Shown: positions 42,104-50,975 of the stretch, one piece after another
Numbering within the stretch: position 1 is the stretch's first letter
How the letters are laid out: every line of letters starts with the position of its first letter
Source: Oscillospiraceae bacterium
GTDB taxonomy: Bacteria; Bacillota; Clostridia; Oscillospirales; Ruminococcaceae
Direction of reading: 5' to 3'
Length of the DNA stretch: 64,000 nucleotides
Assembly (NCBI GenBank): GCA_017887325.1
Contig: JAGHIE010000008.1
Location: 55,189-119,188, forward strand
Program-made: the position numbers and the translations under genes
The notes under the pieces: generated by a model
The model's database searches: none
Seen by the model: only the letters and a program-made list of their open reading frames with translations
Told to the model about the DNA's origin: nothing

Positions 42104-42209
42104 TACTCATTATATGAGTGAGTTTTTATACTCTACCCTCCTCAATAAATACCCCTCAAGTAAGTATTTACTAAAGATGCGATGAAGCCCCCACTTCATC
42201 GCATTTTTA
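42104..42209 (+). ncRNA. Candidate small RNA with three hairpins and C-rich exposed segments
   Basis: TATAAT at 42093-42098; hairpin ACTCA/TGAGT (42105-42119); ss ACCCTCCTC; hairpin TAAATAC-CCCTCAAGTAA-GTATTTA; terminator TGCGATGAAG-CCCCCA-CTTCATCGCA-TTTTT (42178-42208); no ORF in the track. Confidence 0.6.
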
Positions 42210-42250
42210 GTATCTAAAATAAGTCTAAACTAACTATAATAGGTGATTAT

Positions 42251-42496
42251 ATGAATTTAAATTACGATTTGGATATACATCATATGACAGTAGCTGAAGC
42301 TAAGAAAACAATTGAAAGAACAGTTATGTCTTTGCCAGATAAATATTCGCAAATAACCGTTATACATGGATATTCAAATGGAAACAAACTTTTAAATATG
42401 GTTAGAGGAAAAAGTTTAAAGTGTAAAAGAATTAAACAAAAAATTCTTACACTAAATCAAGGTGAAACAATATTAATACTAAATAAAAAATCGTAA
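42251..42496 (+). CDS. Stand-alone Smr-domain protein
   Basis: LDIHHMTVAEAKKTIERTV...ITVIHGYSNGNKLLNMVRG resembles the Smr/MutS2 C-terminal domain. Confidence 0.82.
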   Translation: MNLNYDLDIHHMTVAEAKKTIERTVMSLPDKYSQITVIHGYSNGNKLLNMVRGKSLKCKRIKQKILTLNQGETILILNKKS

Positions 42497-42525
42497 TCTT
42501 AAAATTAAGATTACGATTTTTTATT
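42489..42525 (+). terminator. Terminator after smr gene
   Basis: AATCGTAATCTTAAAATTAAGATTACGATTTTTTATT. Confidence 0.88.
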
Positions 42526-42526
42526 A

Positions 42527-43621
42527 TTATTTAAAGAAACGATGTCCTTCAATTTCTGTTATAAATGTTAAACTTGTTTCAAACCATTTAGCACTTGATG
42601 CAGATGCCCAAGCTGGAGCATAGAAATATAAAGCTCCTTGTGCTACATTACTTCCAGCCATAGCTTTTCTAACAGCTTCATATGTGCTAGCTTCTGGTTC
42701 TCTTTGTGTCCAATAATTTTCAACATCATCAAATTGACCTGATTGTTCAATAACGCCTCTCAAAGTATTAGGGAACAATGGTGATTTAACTCTGTTTAAA
42801 ATTACTTCTGCAACCATTTGCTTGTGTATATCACTACCACCACCAATTTCTCTACTAACAAGTCTTGCTAATAGATTTACATCTTCTTCTGTACCATTAT
42901 ATGGAACACTAGTTGAAAAAGATTGGTTAACAGGTTGTGACACTTGTTCAATTTTTAAAACTTCATTTACTGGTAAAGAAACTACTTTATCAGCAACAAC
43001 GATTGTTTCACTTAAATTTCCGTCTAAAAATACTTTTCTGTAAGTTGTAACTTTTTCTCCTGGAGTACCAGCTTTTACAACTACTTTTCTTTCATTAGGA
43101 GCTAACTCTCTATCAATACCTTCTGTTCCGTATGGAATTTGTTGTTTTTCTTGATATTCTTCATAAGTTACTCTATTAACAGTAATTGTATCTCCGTTTT
43201 TCAAGATACTGTCAACAGATGGAGTAACTCTGTCGATATCTCCTAATTTAATATTTGCTTTATCTAAAGCTTCTTGTACAGTGTTATTGCTAACTACAAC
43301 ATTAGTTGTAACACCATCTACAGTTACAGGAACTTCAAAAGCTCTATAAATTGTTAATGTTGCTTTATCATCTTCAAATCCTGTAAAAGTACAAGTATCA
43401 TTTTCTTCTAAAGTAATGCCTTCTTGTTTTAATATTGATTTAGCATCACTTTGAACTGTATAAACTGAATATTTTTTGTCACCATCAATAATTTCTACTG
43501 TATTAGAAATTCTAGTGACACCTGTTAAGACTGTGGATACGATTGTACAAATGATACATAGTAAAAATAAAAAAACTATTCGTTCTTTTACTCTAAACAA
43601 TGTATTTTTAATGTTCATCAT
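42527..43621 (-). CDS. Cell-wall hydrolase: DUF348/G5 domains plus SleB/CwlJ-type hydrolase domain
   Basis: VNVVVSNNTVQEALDKANI repeat, G5-like segment ERKVVKAGTPGEKVTTYRKVFLDG, C-terminal LARLVSREIGGGSDIHKQMVAEVILNRV...ALYFYAPAWA. Confidence 0.88.
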   Translation of the reverse strand: MMNIKNTLFRVKERIVFLFLLCIICTIVSTVLTGVTRISNTVEIIDGDKKYSVYTVQSDAKSILKQEGITLEENDTCTFTGFEDDKATLTIYRAFEVPVTVDGVTTNVVVSNNTVQEALDKANIKLGDIDRVTPSVDSILKNGDTITVNRVTYEEYQEKQQIPYGTEGIDRELAPNERKVVVKAGTPGEKVTTYRKVFLDGNLSETIVVADKVVSLPVNEVLKIEQVSQPVNQSFSTSVPYNGTEEDVNLLARLVSREIGGGSDIHKQMVAEVILNRVKSPLFPNTLRGVIEQSGQFDDVENYWTQREPEASTYEAVRKAMAGSNVAQGALYFYAPAWASASSAKWFETSLTFITEIEGHRFFK

Positions 43622-44169
43622 AAAGTTTCTCCTTTTCAATTTGCAGTTTATTTTTATACTTCCTGCTTCTTATCAAAGAATTCTCTAGTCTTTCTTTCAA
43701 ACGATATAATCTTTGATGTCTATTTGTCTAATAAATATTTTAAACTTCATTTACTTTTAAAAATCTTTCTACCGTTTGGCTTTTAATATTATATTGTCTA
43801 TTTCGATTATTGTCAATGTGTATAAGTATGGTTAATTTGTTTATTTTTTACAATAATAAACTTTGATTGGTTGTTTTTTCTTTTAAAAATTATTGTTTTT
43901 TTACTTTTTTTGTAACTTTTCACCTATAAAAAATAACTCGTTTTTTATCTTTTTGCTAAATCAATCCTTTTTATTTTCATTGTATATTTTTAACATAAAT
44001 TTATTATTATTTATAATTATTATGCACATTTTTTATATGTCATCAAATTATTATAAATTAATTTATTTACAGTTTATTTATAATTTACTCTCTAAATTTA
44101 ATTAATTAAATAATTTAACAAATCACATTGTTTGTATGTACATTTTATACAATATTATATGTTTCAAAA

Positions 44170-44215
44170 AAGAAGATAAATATACTTATTGTATATTTAT
44201 CTTCTTTTACTATAC
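44170..44215. terminator. Strong hairpin in intergenic region
   Basis: AAGAAGATAAATATAC-TTATT-GTATATTTATCTTCTTTTA; T/A runs on both sides. Confidence 0.7.
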
Positions 44216-44276
44216 TAATAGTTATTTTATTTATGTAACCTACAATCATAACGCTTACAAACAACTTATAATTTTA

Positions 44277-45494
44277 TTAAAGTTGTTTGTTTTTGTTTTT
44301 ATTTTTAACATATGTATTAATACTTATACCACACAATAAAATTACAGGAAATATTATTGCTGACAAAATACCAATCTTTAAATTGTCATTAAAATGTTTA
44401 GAAACAGCTCCTACAACTGCCGGTCCTAAACTACAACCTAAATCTCCTCCTAATGCTAAAAAAGCAAACATAGCTGTGCCACCATTTCTTATACTTCCTG
44501 CTGACATACTAATAGTTCCAGGCCACATAATCCCAACAAACAAACCTGCTGATGCACAGCCTATTAATCCTAAAACTGAACTTTGTGATAAACTTGCTAC
44601 TAAATAGCTCACTATACATAATGTAGCGCTTAATTTCATAAACTTACTCAAAGATATCTTTTCACTATATTTACCATAAAATGCTCTTGATGTTCCCATA
44701 AATACTGCAAATGATAATGGACCTGCCAAATCTCCTATAGTTTTTGAAACGCCAAGTCCTTTTTCTGCAAATATAGATGCCCATTGACTGATTGCTTGTT
44801 CTGTTGCACCTGCACATACCATTAACAAAATCATTAACCAGAATATTCCATTTTTAAACAAAGTTTTGACACTTGATTTATCCATATGTTCTTCTGTTAA
44901 TTCTGGCATAGGCAATTTTGTAAAACTTATTGCATTTAAAATAGGAATTAATGCCCAAGCTATTGCTAAATATCTCCAATGCTCTATTCCAATTATTACA
45001 AAATAAAGAGTTGAAACTACAACAACTAACACATGTCCCCAACAATAAAATGAATGTAACAAACTCATTACCCCTGCTTTATTATCAGTTGGACAACCTT
45101 CAACAATAGGTCCTACTAAAACTTCCAAAATTCCTCCACCTATTGCGTATACAATTACTGCAATAAGTAATCCTATAAAACCATTCATTAATACTTCTGG
45201 AAATACAACTAATCCAATTAATCCTATTGCACAACATATTAACGCCAATAACATAGAAGCTCTATAACCTATCTTATCAATAAATTTAACACATATTAAA
45301 TCGACAAGTAGCTGAACACCAAAATTGACTGATATTAACATTGCAATTTTTTCTAATCCAATATTATATGTATTTTGAAAAGTTACAAATAATAATGGTG
45401 CAAAATTAACTATGATTGCTTGTGAAATATATGCCACAAAACAACCTCGTATCGTCTTTTCATAGCCATTTTTCATTTTTCTTTTTACCTCCAT
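44277..45494 (-). CDS. MFS transporter
   Basis: 12-TM-like protein of 405 aa; GHVLVVVVSTLYFVIIG, FAVFMGTSRAFYGKY. Confidence 0.85.
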   Translation of the reverse strand: MEVKRKMKNGYEKTIRGCFVAYISQAIIVNFAPLLFVTFQNTYNIGLEKIAMLISVNFGVQLLVDLICVKFIDKIGYRASMLLALICCAIGLIGLVVFPEVLMNGFIGLLIAVIVYAIGGGILEVLVGPIVEGCPTDNKAGVMSLLHSFYCWGHVLVVVVSTLYFVIIGIEHWRYLAIAWALIPILNAISFTKLPMPELTEEHMDKSSVKTLFKNGIFWLMILLMVCAGATEQAISQWASIFAEKGLGVSKTIGDLAGPLSFAVFMGTSRAFYGKYSEKISLSKFMKLSATLCIVSYLVASLSQSSVLGLIGCASAGLFVGIMWPGTISMSAGSIRNGGTAMFAFLALGGDLGCSLGPAVVGAVSKHFNDNLKIGILSAIIFPVILLCGISINTYVKNKNKNKQL

Positions 45495-45611
45495 TTTTTC
45501 ATCTTTCTACATTATATATACATAAATTTTTTTAGTCAATAAATATGTTTTGACTTTTTATATTTTCATATATATAATGTAAGATAATATATTTATAAAG
45601 GTGATATACTT

Positions 45612-46217
45612 ATGTTTAATAAACAAATAAAAGAATATAGATATGAAAATTTTACTTCTGAAGATTTTAAAGAAATGGAGCTTGATTCAATAAAATTTGA
45701 TAATTGCAATTTTAAAGGTGTTTCAATGTCTGATATAATTACAAGAAATTGTTATTTTAACTGTTGTAATTTTGCTTTTGCATCACTTAATGGTTCAAGA
45801 CACATTAATTCTTCTTTTGTAAATTGTCAATTTGCTAGTGCAAATCTTTTTTCTAGTACATTTAAAGATTGTAAATGTATAGGAAGTGGATTTGTTGATG
45901 CTGATATTACTGGTATAGAAATAATAAGAGGCAATTACGATTTCTGTTGTTTCCAAGATAGCGATTTTAGTGGAATGACACTAACTGATATTTCATTCAA
46001 AAATGCCGATTTTAGAAAAGCAGATTTTAGAAAAGCTAAAGTGCAAAACTGCAATTTGACTAGCGCCATTTTAAGTGGAGCAAAATTTAATAATGCTGAT
46101 ATAAGAGAAAGTATTTTAGACGGAGTTTATTTGAAAGATGTTTGTTTTGCAAAAACTAAAATTGATTTGCAACAAGCAGTGTTAATAGCTGAAAGTATGG
46201 GTGCTTATGTATATTAG
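45612..46217 (+). CDS. Pentapeptide-repeat protein
   Basis: Runs of (A/C/S)(N/D)(F/L)xx: FDNCNFKGVSM, CNFAFASLNGS, FKNADFRKADFRKAKVQNCNLTSAILSGAKFNNADI. Confidence 0.9.
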   Translation: MFNKQIKEYRYENFTSEDFKEMELDSIKFDNCNFKGVSMSDIITRNCYFNCCNFAFASLNGSRHINSSFVNCQFASANLFSSTFKDCKCIGSGFVDADITGIEIIRGNYDFCCFQDSDFSGMTLTDISFKNADFRKADFRKAKVQNCNLTSAILSGAKFNNADIRESILDGVYLKDVCFAKTKIDLQQAVLIAESMGAYVY

Positions 46218-46342
46218 TTTTATATGCACTAGCAGTTTACAATAAAAATTTATACTGTATGCCACTATTAAAATATATAAAAATATGATAGAATGTATCG
46301 TATGTGTTTATATAGCTATTAATGAAAGGAAATTTTTATAAA

Positions 46343-47947
46343 ATGATTAATGTTCAAAATGTAAGCATAAACTTTAGTGGACAAGACTTATTTTCCAATG
46401 TTAATTTAAAATTTTTACCTGGTAACTGTTATGGTGTTATTGGTGCTAATGGTGCTGGAAAATCAACTTTTCTAAGAATTTTATCTGGCGAATTAGAACC
46501 AACTAAAGGTGAAGTTATAATTGATAAAAAAACTCGTATGTCTGTTTTAAAACAAAATCACTTTGCATACGATGAATTTAATGTTTTAGATACAATTATT
46601 CAAGGTAATCCTAGATTATATGAAATAATACAACAAAAAGATGCTTTATATGCAAAAGAAGACTTTTCTGAAGAAGATGGAAATTTAGCTGCAGAACTAG
46701 AAGCTGAATTTGCAGAACTTAATGGTTGGGATATTGAAACAGATGCTGGTAGATTAATTCAAGGACTTGGATTATCTCTAGATTTACTTTATGCTCCTAT
46801 GAGTTCATTATCCGACAAAGAAAGAGTTAAAATATTACTTGCTCAAGCATTATTTGGTCACCCTGATATTATTTTATTAGACGAGCCTACAAACCACTTA
46901 GATATATCTTCTATCAGTTGGTTAAAAGATTTCTTAATGGATTACGAAGGTACTGTTATAGTTGTATCCCATGACCGTCACTTCTTAAATAATGTTTGTA
47001 CTCATATTGTTGATATTGACTACACTAAAATTAAAATATATGTTGGTAACTATGATTTCTGGTACGAGTCTAGTATGTTAATGCAAAAAATGATTAAAGA
47101 CCAAAATCGTAAAAAAGAAGATAAAATTAAAGAGTTACAAAGCTTCGTTTCTCGATTTTCTGCTAACAAATCAAAATCTAAACAAGCTACAGCTCGTAGA
47201 AAACTTATCGACAAACTAACTTTAGAAGAAATGCCTGCTTCATCAAGAAGATATCCATTTGTTGGGTTTACTATAGAAAGAGAAGTTGGTAATGATATTT
47301 TAGAAGTAAATAACTTATCAAAAACAATTGACGGTGTTAAAGTTTTAGACAATATCTCATTTAGAGTTAACAAAAATGATAAAATAGCATTTGTTGGAGA
47401 AAACGAGATAGCAAATACTACATTATTTAAAATCATTATGGGTGAATTAGAGCCTGATAGTGGTGATTTCAAATGGGGTATCACTACATCTAGAAGTTAT
47501 TTCCCTAAAGACAACTCAGAGTTTTTTGATGACTGTGATTTAAGTATTATTCAATGGTTACAACAATACTCTAAAGATGATACAGACTCATATTTAAGAA
47601 GTTTCTTAGGTAAAATGCTATTCTCCGGAGATGATGTTTTAAAACCAGTAAAAGTATTATCTGGTGGTGAAAAGGTTAGATGTATGCTATCAAGAATGAT
47701 GATGTTTGACTCTAATGTTTTAGTTTTAGACCAACCAACTAACCACTTAGACCTAGAATCTATTACTGCCGTAAATAATGGTATGGTTGATTTTAAAGGT
47801 ATATTACTATTTTCATCTTTTGACCATCAATTTATTGATACAGTTGCTAATCGTATTATAGAATTTTCTCCAGACGGAAAAATGCTTGACCGTACTTGTA
47901 CTTATGATGAATTTTTAGAGTACAAAGCAAATCTTAATAAAAATTAA
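46343..47947 (+). CDS. ABC-F family ATP-binding protein with degenerate second ATP site
   Basis: NBD1 GANGAGKST / LLDEPTNHLD; NBD2 GENEIANTT / VLDQPTNHLD; NBD1 signature LSDKERV, NBD2 signature LSGGEKV. Confidence 0.93.
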   Translation: MINVQNVSINFSGQDLFSNVNLKFLPGNCYGVIGANGAGKSTFLRILSGELEPTKGEVIIDKKTRMSVLKQNHFAYDEFNVLDTIIQGNPRLYEIIQQKDALYAKEDFSEEDGNLAAELEAEFAELNGWDIETDAGRLIQGLGLSLDLLYAPMSSLSDKERVKILLAQALFGHPDIILLDEPTNHLDISSISWLKDFLMDYEGTVIVVSHDRHFLNNVCTHIVDIDYTKIKIYVGNYDFWYESSMLMQKMIKDQNRKKEDKIKELQSFVSRFSANKSKSKQATARRKLIDKLTLEEMPASSRRYPFVGFTIEREVGNDILEVNNLSKTIDGVKVLDNISFRVNKNDKIAFVGENEIANTTLFKIIMGELEPDSGDFKWGITTSRSYFPKDNSEFFDDCDLSIIQWLQQYSKDDTDSYLRSFLGKMLFSGDDVLKPVKVLSGGEKVRCMLSRMMMFDSNVLVLDQPTNHLDLESITAVNNGMVDFKGILLFSSFDHQFIDTVANRIIEFSPDGKMLDRTCTYDEFLEYKANLNKN

Positions 47948-47959
47948 GGTGGTGTAATA

Positions 47960-48169
47960 ATGGAACAAAAAAAATTAGATAGAATTAATGAACTAGCTAG
48001 AAAAGCAAAAGTAACTGAATTATCAGAAGAAGAAAAAGCAGAACAAAAAAAATTAAGAGCTGAATATATAGAAGCTTACAGAAAAAGTTTAAGAGCTCAA
48101 CTTGACAACATGGTTATTGTTGACGCTGATGGAAATAAAACTTTTGTAAAAGATAGAAGAAAACAATAA
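47960..48169 (+). CDS. DUF896 (YnzC-like) small protein
   Basis: KLDRINELARKAKVTELSEEEKAEQKKLRAEYIEAYRKSLRAQLDNM. Confidence 0.93.
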   Translation: MEQKKLDRINELARKAKVTELSEEEKAEQKKLRAEYIEAYRKSLRAQLDNMVIVDADGNKTFVKDRRKQ

Positions 48170-48181
48170 TATATAAAAATA

Positions 48182-48222
48182 AGACAACTATTGTAAGTTT
48201 ACAATAGTTGTCTTATTTATTT
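48182..48222. terminator. Bidirectional terminator
   Basis: AAGACAACTATTGTAAGTTTACAATAGTTGTCTTATTT. Confidence 0.8.
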
Positions 48223-48766
48223 AATGCATACTATAATTTATTTTTACCATATGTATATGGTCTTCCCAAATTCCGTTAATGTTTAAATAATACTTTGATA
48301 TTCCTTCATTTTGAAAATTATTATTTTTCAACACCTTTAAAGAAGCCTTGTTTTTTGGCATAACATTTGCCTCTATTCGATGCAATTTTAATTCGTTAAA
48401 CGAATAATCTACCAACATAGCTACAGCCATTGTCATGTATCCTTTATTAATATATTCTTTATCTAGCTTATACCCTAAGAAAGCTGAACAAAAAGGTCCC
48501 CATACTACATTATTTAATGCTATAACACCTATTATCTTTTTTGGTTTCTGTACTAATTTTATATAGAAACGATACGATGTTTTATTTATTCTTTCCTTTT
48601 CTTCGTTTTCCAACATTTTCTTTTGGTAATCGTAAGAGTAAAATTCTTCATTTCTTAATGGTTCAAACTCCTCTAAAAACTCCCTATTTCGTTTATAATA
48701 ATCTAAAACCTCATCTACGAGAGATACTTTAGATGGTATAAGTTCAATATAGTTATTTTCTAACAT
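48221..48766 (-). CDS. GNAT acetyltransferase (RimJ-like)
   Basis: GYKLDKEYINKGYMTMAVAMLVDYSFNELKLHRIEANVMPKNKASLKVLK. Confidence 0.88.
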   Translation of the reverse strand: MLENNYIELIPSKVSLVDEVLDYYKRNREFLEEFEPLRNEEFYSYDYQKKMLENEEKERINKTSYRFYIKLVQKPKKIIGVIALNNVVWGPFCSAFLGYKLDKEYINKGYMTMAVAMLVDYSFNELKLHRIEANVMPKNKASLKVLKNNNFQNEGISKYYLNINGIWEDHIHMVKINYSMH

Positions 48767-48794
48767 AAAACACCTACTATTCGCTATAACAATC

Positions 48795-49637
48795 CTATAT
48801 ATTCTTAAGACTTTCTTCTTTTAAAAGTCTACCTTCTCTTAGTAATTCTTTTAATTCTTCACTATTATCATTTTCCATAGCTTGTTTGTATTCTTGCAAT
48901 TTTTCTATTATAGTATCTATTTCAAATAACAAAGCTTTTTTATTTAGCATAAATAAATCAGTCCACATATTTTCATCTAACTTTGCAACTCTTGTTAAAT
49001 CTTGAAAGCTACCTGCTGAAAAACCACTTTCTTGTTTTGCTGATGGACTTTTCATATAAGCGTTAGAAACTACATGGGCAAGTTGAGAAGTAAAAGCTAT
49101 AACTCTGTCATGTTCTTCAGGAGTAGTTACAACTATTTTCCCAAATTGCAATTTTTGTGCAAAATATTTTATAAATTCTGTTATATGTGCAGGAGTATCC
49201 TCAAAAGGTGTAACTATAAAACTAGCATTATCAAATAAATTATCTAGTGAATATTCAAATCCAGAAAATTCTCTACCAGCCATTGGGTGAGCACCTACAA
49301 ATAAAACACCTTTATCTTTTAATGGTTTATAAACTCTATCAACTATACCTTGTTTAATACCACAAGTATCCATTACTAGACTATCTCTTTTAAAGTTATC
49401 TAAATTTTCTAATATAAAATTAATACTTTGTGTTGGATGTAAACTCACAATAACTAAATCCATATTTTTTAAATTATCTGTTGTATGCAAATCTTCATCT
49501 ATCGCTTTGCACTCTAAAGCCAATTTTACACTATTTTCATTTATATCTAATCCATATACTTTATGGTCAGTATATTTCTTTATAGATTTACAAAAAGAAC
49601 CACCTATCAAACCAAGTCCTACTACTGCAATATTCAT
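48795..49637 (-). CDS. tyrA: Prephenate dehydrogenase
   Basis: MNIAVVGLGLIGGSFCKSIK, GAHPMAGREFSGFEYS, AFTSQLAHVVSNA. Confidence 0.92.
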   Translation of the reverse strand: MNIAVVGLGLIGGSFCKSIKKYTDHKVYGLDINENSVKLALECKAIDEDLHTTDNLKNMDLVIVSLHPTQSINFILENLDNFKRDSLVMDTCGIKQGIVDRVYKPLKDKGVLFVGAHPMAGREFSGFEYSLDNLFDNASFIVTPFEDTPAHITEFIKYFAQKLQFGKIVVTTPEEHDRVIAFTSQLAHVVSNAYMKSPSAKQESGFSAGSFQDLTRVAKLDENMWTDLFMLNKKALLFEIDTIIEKLQEYKQAMENDNSEELKELLREGRLLKEESLKNI

Positions 49638-49650
49638 AAAATATCCCCCA

Positions 49651-50661
49651 CTATATTTGTTTACCTTCAAACTCTACATATGCCTTTATTGTTTTCATAA
49701 CATTATCAAATTGTTCTGGTGTTAATGATTGAGCACCGTCACAAAGTGCTTTTTTAGGATTGTTATGAACTTCTATCATTATACCATCAGCCCCACAAGC
49801 GATTGAAGCTTTTGACATAGGTTCTACTAAATCTGTTAAACCTGTTGCATGACTAGGGTCAACTATTATAGGTAAATGTGTTTCTTTCTTTAAGAAAGGT
49901 ATTGAAGCTAAATCTAAAGTATTTCTCATAGCTGTTTCAAATGTTCTTATCCCTCTTTCACATAATATAACATTTGTATTTCCTCCAGCCATAATATATT
50001 CAGCACTCATTAAAAATTCTTCGATTGTATTAGCCAATCCCCTTTTTAATAAGATTGGTTTATTACAATGACCTAATTCTTTTAATAATTCAAAGTTTTG
50101 CATATTTCTAGCACCAACTTGAATTACATCAACATCTGAAAATAAATCTAAATGTGATAAACTCATAATTTCAGTAACAATAGGCATGCCTGTAACTTCT
50201 TTTGCTTTTAATAATAATTTTAATCCGTCATCTCTCAAGCCTTGAAAAGCGTATGGAGAAGTTCTTGGTTTAAAAGCTCCACCTCTTAAAAAGTTTGCGC
50301 CACTTTTCTTTACAGCTTGTGCAACTTCTATTATTTGTTCTTCTGACTCTATAGAACAAGGGCCAGCAATCATTCCAAAATATCCACCACCTATTTTTCT
50401 GTCAGATACTTCTACAATAGTATCTTTTGGGTGGAATTTTCTATTAACAGCTTTGTATGGTTCTGATACTCTTTTTACATCTTTAACTATTTCATTTGCT
50501 TTAACCATATCAATATCTACCTTAGATGTATCTCCTACTAAGCCTATTAATGTTGTATGTGTCCCTTGACTGTAATGATTTTTCAAACCCAAATCTTCAA
50601 ATTGTTTTAAAAGTTTATCTATACTATCTTTTGGTGCATTATCTTTTAATATTACTATCAT
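49651..50661 (-). CDS. aroF: 3-deoxy-7-phosphoheptulonate synthase (AroF-type)
   Basis: GPCSIESEEQI, GGAFKPRTSPYAFQGL, ILLKRGLANTIEEFLMSAEYI, IVDPSHATG. Confidence 0.93.
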   Translation of the reverse strand: MIVILKDNAPKDSIDKLLKQFEDLGLKNHYSQGTHTTLIGLVGDTSKVDIDMVKANEIVKDVKRVSEPYKAVNRKFHPKDTIVEVSDRKIGGGYFGMIAGPCSIESEEQIIEVAQAVKKSGANFLRGGAFKPRTSPYAFQGLRDDGLKLLLKAKEVTGMPIVTEIMSLSHLDLFSDVDVIQVGARNMQNFELLKELGHCNKPILLKRGLANTIEEFLMSAEYIMAGGNTNVILCERGIRTFETAMRNTLDLASIPFLKKETHLPIIVDPSHATGLTDLVEPMSKASIACGADGIMIEVHNNPKKALCDGAQSLTPEQFDNVMKTIKAYVEFEGKQI

Positions 50662-50695
50662 GTTATTCATTCTCCTTTTATTTTTATACAATAAA

Positions 50696-50733
50696 AACCG
50701 GTAACTTTTTTTACTACTAAAAAGTTACCGGTT
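50696..50733 (-). terminator. Attenuator terminator upstream of aroF-tyrA
   Basis: Minus strand AACCGGTAACTTTTT-AGTAGTA-AAAAAAGTTACCGGTT followed by TTTATTG; 35 nt upstream of the aroF start. Confidence 0.85.
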
Positions 50734-50761
50734 ATAGCTAATCTAAATAATAAATTTAAAT

Positions 50762-50854
50762 TTATCGGTTTTTTATAGCAGCAAAAAAAGCTCGAACAGA
50801 AATGTTCAAGTAATAGTAATAATAATAGTTTTTGTTCAATACTAAATTATTCAT
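50762..50854 (-). CDS. 30-aa leader peptide with six consecutive Tyr codons (attenuation peptide)
   Basis: MNNLVLNKNYYYYYYLNISVRAFFAAIKNR*; preceded by AAAGGA; followed by hairpin CUUGAAC/GUUCGAG and the aroF terminator. Confidence 0.85.
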   Translation of the reverse strand: MNNLVLNKNYYYYYYLNISVRAFFAAIKNR

Positions 50855-50934
50855 AACTAAATTCCTTTCTTTGCTTTTGTACTTTAAAGTGTAATACTAT
50901 TTTTATTATTTGTCAAGATTTTTTTCATACAAAA

Positions 50935-50972
50935 CAAAAAAACAGTTAATTTTAAAAATTAACTGTTTTTTA
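50935..50972 (-). terminator. Terminator after NSS transporter
   Basis: AAAAAAACAGTTAATTTTAAAAATTAACTGTTTTTT. Confidence 0.85.
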
Positions 50973-50975
50973 TCA

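Noticed and set aside
43622-43860. Possible ydaO (c-di-AMP) riboswitch upstream of the G5/SleB hydrolase, by analogy with other cell-wall hydrolases
   Set aside because: No conserved ydaO-type core could be read in the AT-rich leader.
43893-44339. ORFs MFFYFFCNF... and MYILYNIIC... in the AT-rich intergenic region
   Set aside because: Translations are F/Y/I/L/N-rich as expected from random AT-rich DNA, without a Shine-Dalgarno or conserved motif.
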